Below are positions 53,154-62,178 of a DNA stretch of 64,000 nucleotides, piece after piece. Origin of the DNA: Algorimicrobium echini. Lineage in GTDB: Bacteria > Bacteroidota > Bacteroidia > Flavobacteriales > Flavobacteriaceae. Every line of letters begins with the position of its first letter. Position 1 is the stretch's first letter. The DNA lies in NCBI RefSeq assembly GCF_900115185.1, contig NZ_FOVN01000001.1, positions 372,001 through 436,000 of the forward strand, read 5' to 3'. Position numbers and translations under genes: made by a program. The notes beneath the pieces were generated by a model. It was given only the letters and a program-made list of their open reading frames with translations. It was not told the DNA's origin and ran no database searches.

Positions 53154-53699
53154 TTATTTATATTTGCTCTTTACTTCTTCAAAGTATTTACGCCTATATT
53201 CTGGACTTGTTTGTTCTATTTCTAAAGCTTGCCTAATTAATTTTTCGGTTATCTTATCTATTTTTTTATAGAAAGGAACATTAATCAAGCTTTTATAGTA
53301 CAGCTTTCTATTTTCATTTCCGAAATCTAATTCATGCTCGTAACGAAGCATATTATCAACCTGACTAATAGCCAGACTTAATATATCATGACGTTTACTA
53401 AAAGAGTATCTATCGATTTTTTCTAAAAATTCAAGACATTGTTCTGCATATTTAATAACCTCATCTTCGTAAGTAAAATTTTCGATTTTTCTTGGAAGCC
53501 AAGTGAAAAAGTTGAAATTTGTTTCAATAAGTTCTTTTATCTTAAATCCCGAAAATTCACTAAAATACAATTGATCATTTAAAGAATATTTCCTAGCTCT
53601 TGGTACATCTTCATCATGCGTAACTATACTAAAATTAGTTATTTCCTTAAATCTTGGTTCTTTTTGTATTTTTTTCTCTTCTCTAAAAATAGATCTCAT
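53154..53699 (-). CDS. Hypothetical protein
   Basis: A 181-residue cytosolic-looking protein with no signal peptide or membrane helix, predicted mostly helical in the second half (YEDEVIKYAEQCLEFLEKID, KLIRQALEIEQTSPEYRRK). Charged residues are abundant and cysteines few. I recognise no family. It lies between the Asp-box propeller gene (42 bases upstream) and the lipoprotein gene (6 bases downstream), all on the minus strand. Confidence 0.6.
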   Translation of the reverse strand: MRSIFREEKKIQKEPRFKEITNFSIVTHDEDVPRARKYSLNDQLYFSEFSGFKIKELIETNFNFFTWLPRKIENFTYEDEVIKYAEQCLEFLEKIDRYSFSKRHDILSLAISQVDNMLRYEHELDFGNENRKLYYKSLINVPFYKKIDKITEKLIRQALEIEQTSPEYRRKYFEEVKSKYK

Positions 53700-53741
53700 A
53701 ATTTAATTATTTACAACGCTAAAACTTTAATTTTAGTATAA

Positions 53742-56585
53742 TTACTTAATTTCAAAATCCACAACCTCGCCTAATAATTGAACACTATAAATACCTTTTG
53801 GCAGGTAATATGTATCATTTTGCGCTTTCGGAATATCTAAATCAGATTGTTGTTTCATTAATGCTTTTCTACCTTTTTCGGAAATCGACAAATTGTAAGA
53901 AATATAATTGAAGCCAGCATCCAAATCAGCAGTAATACTATTTAGTAAATCGTTGTTTGCTGAACGAATTTCTATCGTGTGTTTTCCGGCCTCCTTCACA
54001 TAAACTTTAATTTGAGTTTCTGGAACGTAAGGCTCTAAATATTGACTCCAAGAATTTCCCCATCGTGATGAATAACGCATAGATTCCATAGGAAATATCG
54101 TTACTTTTTTTGCGAGTAAAGCAGCATTTACTTTTTGAACTGGTTCCATATTAGCGGTATATAAACTACGACCATGTGTTCCTAAAATTAAATCGTTTGC
54201 TTCTGGATGAACAACTAAATCGTGTATCGCTACAGCGGGTAAACCTTTAGAAAATGCTTCCCAAGAATCGCCTTGATTAAATGATATATAAGTGCCATTA
54301 TCAGTTCCAACATAAAGAATATTTTCATTTTTTGGGTCTTCTTGAATGACATTAACTGGCGACATTGGCATGTTAGATGCCATGTTTCGCCATGTTTTAC
54401 CATAGTCTTGAGACACGTACAAATACGTTGTAAAATCATCCCAACGATAGCCATTGAGCGCCACATATACACGTTCCTTTTTATGTTGAGACGCAATGAC
54501 ACGCGTTACCCATAAATCTTTTGGGAAACTACTAGAAATCAATTCCCAAGAACCTCCTGCATTTTCAGATATGTGTACCAGTCCATCGTCACTTCCCGTA
54601 TAGAGTAATCCAAAATTAAATGGCGACTCACTAATACTTGTTAGTGTGCCATAAGCTACATTCCCTTTTTTTCCGCCATTGGTTAAATCGGGACTAATGG
54701 CTTCCCAAGTGTCACCTTGATTCATGGAACGCATGAGTTTATTGCCTCCCAAATACAAGATGTCCTGATTATGTGGCGACAACAAGATTGGCGTTTGCCA
54801 ATTAAAACGGTAGGGATTTTCGCCTAGTTCATGTTTCGGCTGAATGTAGGTTTGGTCATCCGTTTTACGATTTATGCGGAAATAATTCCCAAATTGATAT
54901 CCTGTAAAAACAACATCCGAGTTTCTACTATCTATTTGAATTTGCATACCGTCTCCACCCATTAGTTCTTCCCATGGATATTGTCCACTTTGATGCCAGT
55001 GTTTGCTTTCTCTAGCGTTATGAGGACCAACCCAAACACCATTATCCTGCAAACCACCATAAATATTGTATGGTTTTTCGTTATCGACATTAATCGCATA
55101 AAATTGTCCAACGGCATTGACATTGAGTTTTTCCCAGTTATCACCATCATCATAACTCATATTTAAGCCACCATCGTTTCCGTTAATTAAATGGCCTGAT
55201 TTTTTTGGATTAATCCACAACGCTTGATGATCAGCATGGACGTTTTCCCTACTAATAGATGTAAACGTTTTTCCTGCATCTTTAGATTTTAAAAGCGGAA
55301 CTCCCAATACATAAATGGCATTTACATCATTTGGATCAACCCGTATTTCACCAAAGTAGTACCCATAACTGAAATACAAGCCTTCCAAATAATCGTCATG
55401 TGTTTTTTTCCATGTTTTGCCTCCATCTTCACTCTTGTAGACTTCGGCTCCAATAACAGGTGTGTCAAATAACATAGCATTAGCATCCTCTAAATAATTT
55501 GCTAAATCTATGGGTTTAACGGTTCCACTTCTAACCAATTGTTTCACATTATCTGCACGATATTTTTCTTGAAAACCATTGGTTTTTAAATAATCATTCA
55601 GCTTTTTATCTTCTAGATTTAATAACTGTTCAACCGACATGGTTTTAAATTCATTCTTTGTTAAACCACGTGTTTCACTTTTTTCTTTTGAATCCGTTCT
55701 ATGAAACTGACTATCATGTAACGCATAAATCAAGTTTTCATCAAAAACGGCTAACCCTATTCTACCAACACTAATTCCTGTAGGGAAACCACTGGTTTTG
55801 GCAGACACTTTTTTCCAGGTAGTCCCTGCATCTTCACTTTTATAAATTGCTGAATTAACACCATTTCCTGTAAAATTCCACGCTTTTCGGTCACGCGTCC
55901 ATGAGGATGCAAACAGGATATTAAAATTATTTGGCACTGATTGCACATCTATAATGCCACTAGTATCATCAACATACAAGGTATTACTCCACGTTTTTCC
56001 GCCATCTGTTGTTTTATAAATACCACGCTCGGCATTTGAAGAATATAAATGACCCGTAACACCAACAATAACGATATCAGGATTGTCAGGATGTATTAAA
56101 ATTCGCCCAATATGATGCGAATCTGACAACCCAACGTGTTCCCAATTGTCACCATTATCTATAGATTTTAAAATCCCAATTCCTGCATAGCTAGAACGTG
56201 ATGAATTATTCTCACCTGTTCCAACCCAAATTGTTCTAGTTGGCCAATGCACAGCAATATCACCTACGTTTTGTGTATTAGCAGCATCTAGAATGGGTTT
56301 AAATGTGGATCCATTGTTAATGGTATGCCAAACACCTCCCGATGCATATGCCACATAAAACTCAATAGGGTTTTCTGGATTGACAGCCAAATCCGTAACA
56401 CGACCACTCATAACTGTTGGTCCTATATTGGTAAATGGAATGTTTTTAACCAAGGATTTTTGCATTAAAGCGTCTTTCTGCTCTAATGATTTTTTAATAA
56501 CACTTGATGGTGTAGCTGGTTGTTGACCAAATGCAGTGGCAACCAAAATTATAAAACCAAGACTGATTAGCTGGAGGCGATTCAT
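53742..56585 (-). CDS. Exported VPS10/sortilin-like Asp-box (BNR) propeller protein
   Basis: A 947-residue protein from the ATG at 56585 (MNRLQLISLGFIILVATAFG), which opens the signal peptide; 20 more codons upstream are open but unlikely. It has at least ten Asp-box motifs of the form SxDxGxTW, e.g. DNGDNWEHV, DGGKTWSNT, DAGTTWKKV, DGGKTWKKT, DAGKTFTSI, DDGDNWEKL, NQGDTWEAI, DYGKTWRNM. These build two beta-propellers as in sortilin/VPS10 and glycosyl hydrolase-like proteins. No T9SS sorting domain is seen at the C-terminus. Often annotated as glycosyl hydrolase, but I see no conserved catalytic acid pair, so ligand binding is equally likely. Confidence 0.85.
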   Translation of the reverse strand: MNRLQLISLGFIILVATAFGQQPATPSSVIKKSLEQKDALMQKSLVKNIPFTNIGPTVMSGRVTDLAVNPENPIEFYVAYASGGVWHTINNGSTFKPILDAANTQNVGDIAVHWPTRTIWVGTGENNSSRSSYAGIGILKSIDNGDNWEHVGLSDSHHIGRILIHPDNPDIVIVGVTGHLYSSNAERGIYKTTDGGKTWSNTLYVDDTSGIIDVQSVPNNFNILFASSWTRDRKAWNFTGNGVNSAIYKSEDAGTTWKKVSAKTSGFPTGISVGRIGLAVFDENLIYALHDSQFHRTDSKEKSETRGLTKNEFKTMSVEQLLNLEDKKLNDYLKTNGFQEKYRADNVKQLVRSGTVKPIDLANYLEDANAMLFDTPVIGAEVYKSEDGGKTWKKTHDDYLEGLYFSYGYYFGEIRVDPNDVNAIYVLGVPLLKSKDAGKTFTSISRENVHADHQALWINPKKSGHLINGNDGGLNMSYDDGDNWEKLNVNAVGQFYAINVDNEKPYNIYGGLQDNGVWVGPHNARESKHWHQSGQYPWEELMGGDGMQIQIDSRNSDVVFTGYQFGNYFRINRKTDDQTYIQPKHELGENPYRFNWQTPILLSPHNQDILYLGGNKLMRSMNQGDTWEAISPDLTNGGKKGNVAYGTLTSISESPFNFGLLYTGSDDGLVHISENAGGSWELISSSFPKDLWVTRVIASQHKKERVYVALNGYRWDDFTTYLYVSQDYGKTWRNMASNMPMSPVNVIQEDPKNENILYVGTDNGTYISFNQGDSWEAFSKGLPAVAIHDLVVHPEANDLILGTHGRSLYTANMEPVQKVNAALLAKKVTIFPMESMRYSSRWGNSWSQYLEPYVPETQIKVYVKEAGKHTIEIRSANNDLLNSITADLDAGFNYISYNLSISEKGRKALMKQQSDLDIPKAQNDTYYLPKGIYSVQLLGEVVDFEIK

Positions 56586-56828
56586 AAAATAACGTGATAT
56601 TATTTGTTTAAAATTGAAAATTAGCCATAAACTGCCTAGCATCAAAATTTGGTGTTAAAGTTTAACAAAAAGTGAAGCGTTTTTTTTCTAAACCATTGTG
56701 AAATATGTAGCTTTGAGGAAATCAATTTTCAACAATATGAAACATGTATTTTTTCAAGTTTCATTTAATAGAAAATACTAAAATTCGCTTTAGAAAACTA
56801 GCCTTCAGTAAATAGGCAATAAATACAG

Positions 56829-57011
56829 ACACATGAATTGAGCGCTCTAAAAACATTATCTCTAATGGAATTATTGGATAGCGAACACATGTGACAATTA
56901 AAAAACAATAAAAACGAACACATGAACCGAGCGTTCTTAAAACATTATCTCTAATGGTAATTATTTTATAGCGAGCACATGTGACAATTAAAAAACAATA
57001 AAAACGAACAC
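56829..57011 (+). repeat. Two tandem 89/90-bp repeats ending at the aminopeptidase P start codon
   Basis: Unit 1 starts at 56829 and unit 2 at 56918, each beginning ACACATGAA; the same string at 57008 supplies the gene's own ATG (57012). Shared blocks include ACATTATCTCTAATGG and CACATGTGACAATTAAAAAA. A degraded further copy precedes unit 1 (CAATAAATACAGACACATG). The rest of the 426-base gap (56586-56828) shows nothing I can support. Confidence 0.85.
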
Positions 57012-58304
57012 ATGAAATACCAGTTAATAGACAATCAACTTTTTATTAAAAACCGGAAAAATTTTATGGCTCAAATGAAGTCTAATAGTTTAGCCGTGTT
57101 TAATTCAAACGATGTATATCCAATAGGCGCAGATAGTACCATTCCTTTTCAACAAGATCGAAATATTTTTTATTTAAGTGGTGTAGACCAAGAAGATAGT
57201 ATTTTGGTACTTTTTCCAGACTGCCCAAACCCAAAGCATCGCGAAATTTTGTTTTTAACTGAAACAAACGACCATATTGCTGTTTGGGAAGGTGAAAAAT
57301 TAACCAAAGAAAAAGCTCTAGAAACTTCTGGTATCAAGACGGTTTATTGGCTTCAAGATTTCGATAAAATTTTTAAAGAAGTCATGGCACAATGCGAAAC
57401 GGTTTACATCAACACCAATGAGCATTATCGTGCAAATACTGATACTCAAACTCGTGAAGATCGATTTAATAAAAAACTAAAAGAACAATATCCAGCTCAC
57501 AGTGTCGCCAAAAGCAATCCCATATTGCAACGTTTACGTTCTGTAAAAGATAAGATTGAATTAGACATCATGCAACAGGCCTGTAATATTACAGAAAAAG
57601 GCTTTCGCCGTTTATTAAATTTTGTAAAACCAGGTGTTATGGAGTATGAAATTGAAGCCGAATTAATGCATGAATTTTTAAGAAACCGCTCGAGAGGGTT
57701 TGCTTACACACCCATTGTAGCCTCGGGAAATAATGCGAATGTTTTACACTACATACAAAATAATCAAGAATGTCAGGCTGGCGATTTAATTTTGCTTGAT
57801 GTTGGTGCTGAATACGCCAATTATTCTAGTGATATGACTAGAACAATTCCTGTTTCTGGAAAATTTAACGACCGACAAAAGGCTGTTTATAATTCGGTAA
57901 ATCATGTTAAGAAAGAAGCCGAAAAAATGTTAGTTCCTGGAACTATTTGGGCCGATTACCATGTGGAAGTTGGCAAATTAATGACCTCTGAACTTTTAAA
58001 ATTGGGATTATTAGACAAAGCTGATGTTCAAAATGAAAATCCAGATTGGCCAGCTTACAAGAAGTATTTCATGCATGGAACCTCTCATCATATTGGTTTA
58101 GATACACATGATTATGGTTTACTTCATGAACCGATGACAGCAAATATGGTCTTTACAGTAGAACCTGGAATTTATATTCCAAAAGAAGGTTTTGGTATCC
58201 GATTGGAAGACGATTTAGTGATTCAAGAAAGTGGCGCACCGAAAAACTTAATGGGTAATATCCCTATTGAAATTGAAGAAATTGAAGACATAATGAATTC
58301 TTAA
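57012..58304 (+). CDS. pepP: Xaa-Pro aminopeptidase (aminopeptidase P)
   Basis: A 430-residue M24B metallopeptidase. N-terminal creatinase-like domain ~1-170 (DRNIFYLSGVDQEDS); pita-bread catalytic domain with the two-metal ligands in LLDVGAEYANYSSDMTR (two Asp), HGTSHHIGLDTHD (His), VEPGIYIP (Glu) and RLEDDLVI (Glu). It removes N-terminal residues before proline in the cytosol, completing peptide breakdown begun by exported peptidases. No signal peptide. Its start codon is the third appearance of the ACACATGAA unit of the tandem leader repeats. Confidence 0.94.
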   Translation: MKYQLIDNQLFIKNRKNFMAQMKSNSLAVFNSNDVYPIGADSTIPFQQDRNIFYLSGVDQEDSILVLFPDCPNPKHREILFLTETNDHIAVWEGEKLTKEKALETSGIKTVYWLQDFDKIFKEVMAQCETVYINTNEHYRANTDTQTREDRFNKKLKEQYPAHSVAKSNPILQRLRSVKDKIELDIMQQACNITEKGFRRLLNFVKPGVMEYEIEAELMHEFLRNRSRGFAYTPIVASGNNANVLHYIQNNQECQAGDLILLDVGAEYANYSSDMTRTIPVSGKFNDRQKAVYNSVNHVKKEAEKMLVPGTIWADYHVEVGKLMTSELLKLGLLDKADVQNENPDWPAYKKYFMHGTSHHIGLDTHDYGLLHEPMTANMVFTVEPGIYIPKEGFGIRLEDDLVIQESGAPKNLMGNIPIEIEEIEDIMNS

Positions 58305-58325
58305 TTTTTAATATCTATCATTTTA

Positions 58326-59627
58326 TTAAGCCTCTTTAATATCATTATTGAGGCTTTTTTTTTGATACACATTAACTATAATAAATACAATTATAGCAGG
58401 CAACACCCAACCCAAACTATGATTTGCAAGCGGAATAACACTCAAGACACCTTCTAAATGATCTATTGGTATTAAAAACTTTAAAAAATCAGGAATACTA
58501 AATATAAAAGTTACCAGTATTACTGCTTTAAAAACAGTTTCTGATGCAAATTTTTCTGGCATCACATGCAACAAAATCAACACAATAGTAATTGGATAAA
58601 TAAACATAAGTGCTGGCAAGGCAACATCAATAATAAAAGCCACATTATAACTTCCAACCAAAACACCAATTAAAGACGACAATATGGCTGTTAAGGTATA
58701 TGCTTTTCTAGAATCTTGAAATAAGCCACTCACATAATCAGATGCCCCTGTAATAACACCAACCGCTGTGGTAAAGCAAGCCAAAGCAACAAGAACACTT
58801 AAAAAACTAGCGCCTATTTCACCCAATGTAATCTGACTTAATTTGGTTAACACTTCTGTTCTAGTTGCATTATCTGAAAAATTATCTTGCCATAAATAGC
58901 CGCAAACTATAAGGCCAGCGTAAATGATAAATAATCCAAAACCTGCCAACAATCCTGAATGCAAAATTAGCTTTCTCTTTTCTTGAAAAGAACCTACTCC
59001 ATACCTTTTTAAAGATAAAACAATAACAGCACCAACTACAACACCTGCAATGGCGTCAAAAGTTTGATAACCTTCAAAAACCCCAAATGTTATGAGTGAA
59101 AATGGCGAACTAACAGCCGTAGTTGCCATTTCTGATGAGCCACCATTTATTCCTAAACCAATTATGATTAATAATATAACAACTATTAAAGGCGTTAAAT
59201 ACTTACCAATTAAGCTTAAGAGTTGCGAGCGATTCATTACAAACAGAAAAACTAATGCGAAATAAATACAGCTTGTTAGCAAAGCAGGCGAATTAAAAAA
59301 TGGTGCGATTGCCATTTCATGTGTCACAGAAGCCGTTCTTGGCGCTGGTAAAGCAATTGCAATTGCATACATAAACATACAATAAATATAACTAAATACT
59401 GGCGACACTTTTTTACCAAAATCGAACATGGTACCTTGTAATTTAGCATACGCATAAATACCTAAAATAGGAATGACTACAGCAGTTAAAGAAAAACCAA
59501 AAGCAACTAAATACCAATCACTTCCTGCTTGAACGCCCAAATAAGGTGGCAAAATTAAATTACCCGCTCCAAAAAAAAGCGAGAAAAGAGCAAAGGCAAT
59601 AATGACTGTTTGTTTCGTATTATTCAT
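58326..59627 (-). CDS. brnQ: Branched-chain amino acid transporter BrnQ
   Basis: A 433-residue carrier with about twelve hydrophobic helices of the LIVCS family: FALFSLFFGAGNLILPPYLG, PAPRTASVTHEMAI, VFEGYQTFDAIAGVVVGAVI. It imports Leu, Ile and Val with Na+ or H+. The first helix motif and length fit BrnQ closely. It is divergent from the alpha/beta hydrolase gene. On the minus strand a TTTG, 18 bases, TATTTTG pair lies before it, a fair promoter candidate. Confidence 0.92.
   Translation of the reverse strand: MNNTKQTVIIAFALFSLFFGAGNLILPPYLGVQAGSDWYLVAFGFSLTAVVIPILGIYAYAKLQGTMFDFGKKVSPVFSYIYCMFMYAIAIALPAPRTASVTHEMAIAPFFNSPALLTSCIYFALVFLFVMNRSQLLSLIGKYLTPLIVVILLIIIGLGINGGSSEMATTAVSSPFSLITFGVFEGYQTFDAIAGVVVGAVIVLSLKRYGVGSFQEKRKLILHSGLLAGFGLFIIYAGLIVCGYLWQDNFSDNATRTEVLTKLSQITLGEIGASFLSVLVALACFTTAVGVITGASDYVSGLFQDSRKAYTLTAILSSLIGVLVGSYNVAFIIDVALPALMFIYPITIVLILLHVMPEKFASETVFKAVILVTFIFSIPDFLKFLIPIDHLEGVLSVIPLANHSLGWVLPAIIVFIIVNVYQKKSLNNDIKEA
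58328..58363. terminator. Terminator between pepP and brnQ
   Basis: AAGCCTC (58328-58334) pairs with GAGGCTT (58350-58356), extended inward imperfectly, followed by T-run. It overlaps the brnQ stop region, so convergent genes share it. Confidence 0.75.
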
Positions 59628-59678
59628 TGTATTTGCTGAAAAACAAAATAGATTAATCTTTTAAAATTCAAACTCTGT

Positions 59679-59686
59679 TATCTTTG
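59679..59686 (+). promoter_or_regulatory. Candidate -7 element of the alpha/beta hydrolase gene
   Basis: TATCTTTG fits TAnnTTTG, 17 bases before the ATG at 59704. A TTTT run sits 16 bases upstream in place of a clean TTTG. Confidence 0.4.
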
Positions 59687-59703
59687 CCCAAGATACTTTA
59701 AAA

Positions 59704-60477
59704 ATGATATTAGACTATAAAGGTACCGCTGTTTTTTATTCCGACCAAGGCAATGGAACACCAATCGTTTTGCTTCACGGCTTTCTAGAAAGTAGCATAA
59801 TGTGGCAGCGTTTAATCCCTAAACTTATTGAGAGAAACCGCGTCATTACCATAGATTTATTAGGCCACGGACAAACAGATTGTTTGGGATATATTCATAC
59901 TATGGAACTCATGGCAGACATGGTTCGTGCGGTTTTAATTCATTTAAATATTGCTAAAAGTATATTTATTGGTCATTCCATGGGAGGCTATGTAGCATTA
60001 GCTTTTGCTGAAAAATTCCCTGAATTATTATTGGGCATATGCCTAGCAAATAGCACTGCACAAGCAGATAGTCCTGAACGAAAATTAAATAGAAACCGAG
60101 CCATAAAGGCCGTCAAACATAACCACAAAGCGTTTGTTAGCATGGCAGTTACAAATTTATTTGCTTGTGATAATCAGATTATTCTTTCTGAAGAAATTTC
60201 ACAAGTCAAAAAAGAAGCGTTAAAAACACAGCAACAAGGTATTATTGCTGCTTTGGAAGGCATGAAAATCAGGGTAGATAGAACTGATATTCTCAAAAAC
60301 ATTACGTGTCCTAAATTATTAATTATTGGTCGTAGAGATACGGTTATACCATGTGAAATACTCATTAAAGAAGCCAAAGACACGAAAACTAATTTCGTTA
60401 TTTTTCCTGATGGACACATGAGCTATATTGAAAATGAAAGTTTATTCTTACAGGAAATAATGCATTTCATCGAATAA
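59704..60477 (+). CDS. Alpha/beta hydrolase
   Basis: A 257-residue cytosolic hydrolase. Oxyanion-hole strand VLLHGFLES, DLLGHGQTD, nucleophile elbow FIGHSMGGYVA (Ser), acid in LLIIGRRDTVIP (Asp) and base in FPDGHMSYIE (His). Complete triad and normal length for single-domain esterase/MhpC-like enzymes. The substrate is not apparent. It begins a plus-strand run with the small Cys protein gene 63 bases downstream. Confidence 0.88.
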   Translation: MILDYKGTAVFYSDQGNGTPIVLLHGFLESSIMWQRLIPKLIERNRVITIDLLGHGQTDCLGYIHTMELMADMVRAVLIHLNIAKSIFIGHSMGGYVALAFAEKFPELLLGICLANSTAQADSPERKLNRNRAIKAVKHNHKAFVSMAVTNLFACDNQIILSEEISQVKKEALKTQQQGIIAALEGMKIRVDRTDILKNITCPKLLIIGRRDTVIPCEILIKEAKDTKTNFVIFPDGHMSYIENESLFLQEIMHFIE

Positions 60478-60540
60478 TTTGTGATTTTGACGAATAATTT
60501 GATTTTTTTAATAGCTTTAGGAACCCAAAACTTATAAAGT

Positions 60541-60819
60541 ATGAAACCTACTAACCAAAAAATCGCTTTCATTCCCAAATTATATTGTAATATGTTTGGT
60601 CATGATTTTGAAGTTTCCAGAAAAGTTACACTACATGTCAAGGAGTATCAATGCAAAAAATGTAAAAAACAAGCTACAACCAATGGCAATGGCAGATTAA
60701 CCGAACTGACGCCAAAATTTAAAGAAATTAATAGCATATTAGAACAAATTTACACGCGTCGCGCCATGAGATTGGCATCAAACAGCTACATGGAAACCAA
60801 TTTACGAATTACCGGTTAA
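60541..60819 (+). CDS. Small Cys-rich (zinc-ribbon-like) protein
   Basis: A 92-residue protein with YCNMFGHDFEVS and YQCKKCKKQATTNGNG: one Cys-His pair and one CxxC, a plausible zinc knuckle like the C..GH....C..C domain of DUF1660-type phage and bacterial proteins. The remaining half is helical and basic. There is no signal peptide. The function is unknown. It converges on thiL, with only 6 bases between stop codons. Confidence 0.7.
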   Translation: MKPTNQKIAFIPKLYCNMFGHDFEVSRKVTLHVKEYQCKKCKKQATTNGNGRLTELTPKFKEINSILEQIYTRRAMRLASNSYMETNLRITG

Positions 60820-60825
60820 CGGAAT

Positions 60826-61872
60826 TTACGCGTTAAAACTTTTCCAACCTTGGGCTTTTAGCGGAATTTTGCTTTCAGCACGTGTTACCAAATGCATTCC
60901 TGCACTAACATCTTGCATGTAACCTATGACACTAAAATTGGGGTTAGCCTGAATTTTAGGATAATCTTCTTGCGAAATGGTGAACAACAATTCATAATCT
61001 TCTCCTCCATTTAAAGCTACTGTAGTACTATCTATGTTAAATTCTTCACAGGTAGTGATAACTTGTGGGTCTAAAGGAATTTTATCTTCATATAAATCGC
61101 ACCCTACATTACTTTGTTTACATAAATGAATTATTTCAGATGATAATCCATCGCTGATATCAATCATCGCTGTTGGTTTCACCTCTAATTCCTTCAATAA
61201 ACTTACAATATCTTTTCTAGCTTCCGGTTTTAACTGTCTTTCAACTATGTAAGTGTATTGATCTAAATCCGGTTGATTATTTGGGTTAACTTTAAACACC
61301 TCCTTCTCTCGTTCTAAAACTTGCAAACCCATATAAGCACCACCTAAATCTCCTGTTACCACTAACAAATCATTAGGTTTTGCTCCACTTCTATAAACTG
61401 CCTCACCTGTAGCAACCTCTCCAATGGCCGTTACAGAAATTAATAATCCAGATGTTGACGATGTTGTATCGCCTCCAACAACATCAATTCCATAAATACT
61501 TGCAGCAGTGTGAATTCCTTCATAAAGTTCCTCCAAGGCTTCTAAAGGAAACCTATTAGAAACCGCAATAGAAACTGTAACTTGCGTTGCCATAGCATTC
61601 ATAGCATAAATATCAGATAAATTTACCATAACAGCCTTATAACCTAGATGCTTTAAGGGCATATAACTCAAATCGAAGTGAACACCTTCAATTAATAAGT
61701 CGGTGGAAACAACTGCCTGTTTTTTACCAAAATCTAAAACCGCTGCATCATCACCTATACCCTTAATGGTAGATTTTTGTGTAATATTAAAATTGGCCGT
61801 TAGATGGTCTATTAATGCAAACTCACCTAAATTTTCTAACTGTGTTCTTGGTTGATTTTTATCTTCTATCAT
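60826..61872 (-). CDS. thiL: Thiamine-monophosphate kinase
   Basis: A 348-residue ATP-dependent kinase that makes thiamine diphosphate, the last step of vitamin B1 cofactor synthesis. The AIRS/ThiL fold is shown by GIGDDAAVLD, VSTDLLIEGVHFD, NLSDIYAMNA, GGDTTSSTSG, MIDISDGLSSEI and LNGGEDYELLF. A TATTTTTG box on the minus strand lies only 4 bases before the ATG, suggesting a leaderless or very short-leader message. No other thiamine gene is nearby. Confidence 0.95.
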   Translation of the reverse strand: MIEDKNQPRTQLENLGEFALIDHLTANFNITQKSTIKGIGDDAAVLDFGKKQAVVSTDLLIEGVHFDLSYMPLKHLGYKAVMVNLSDIYAMNAMATQVTVSIAVSNRFPLEALEELYEGIHTAASIYGIDVVGGDTTSSTSGLLISVTAIGEVATGEAVYRSGAKPNDLLVVTGDLGGAYMGLQVLEREKEVFKVNPNNQPDLDQYTYIVERQLKPEARKDIVSLLKELEVKPTAMIDISDGLSSEIIHLCKQSNVGCDLYEDKIPLDPQVITTCEEFNIDSTTVALNGGEDYELLFTISQEDYPKIQANPNFSVIGYMQDVSAGMHLVTRAESKIPLKAQGWKSFNA

Positions 61873-62178
61873 GATGCAAAAATAAGAAGCTTCCGGTTAT
61901 TTGCAGCCATGTAATTCTTTAAATTACGCATTCATGCAATTTTTTAACATAAATAAAGGACCAATAGCAAGTTTTATTATAAATAATCCGTTAATTTTGT
62001 TCGGAATCGGTAAATTAATAACAAACTATTTAAAACCGAAATACCTTAAAAAAATAAGAAGTACGTGTTGTGTTTTGTTAGAGACATTAGCTTATAACAA
62101 ACAATAAATCAACGCATAAATCGTTTACCCTAAAAAAAACATGCGGTATAATTCTGTGTATACCGTAGTAAAAAACCT
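61873..62178. other. 306-bp intergenic region with inverted repeat before the LVIVD lipoprotein
   Basis: Most of the stretch is AT-rich with no gene I can support. Near its right end CGGTATA (62144-62150) and TATACCG (62159-62165) form a 7-base inverted repeat with an 8-base spacer, 13 bases before the ATG at 62179. It may be an operator or leader hairpin. Confidence 0.4.

Noticed and set aside
61901-62107. 68-codon plus-strand frame between thiL and the LVIVD lipoprotein gene
   Set aside because: It has no leader, domain or signal, lies in AT-rich promoter DNA and reads as noise.
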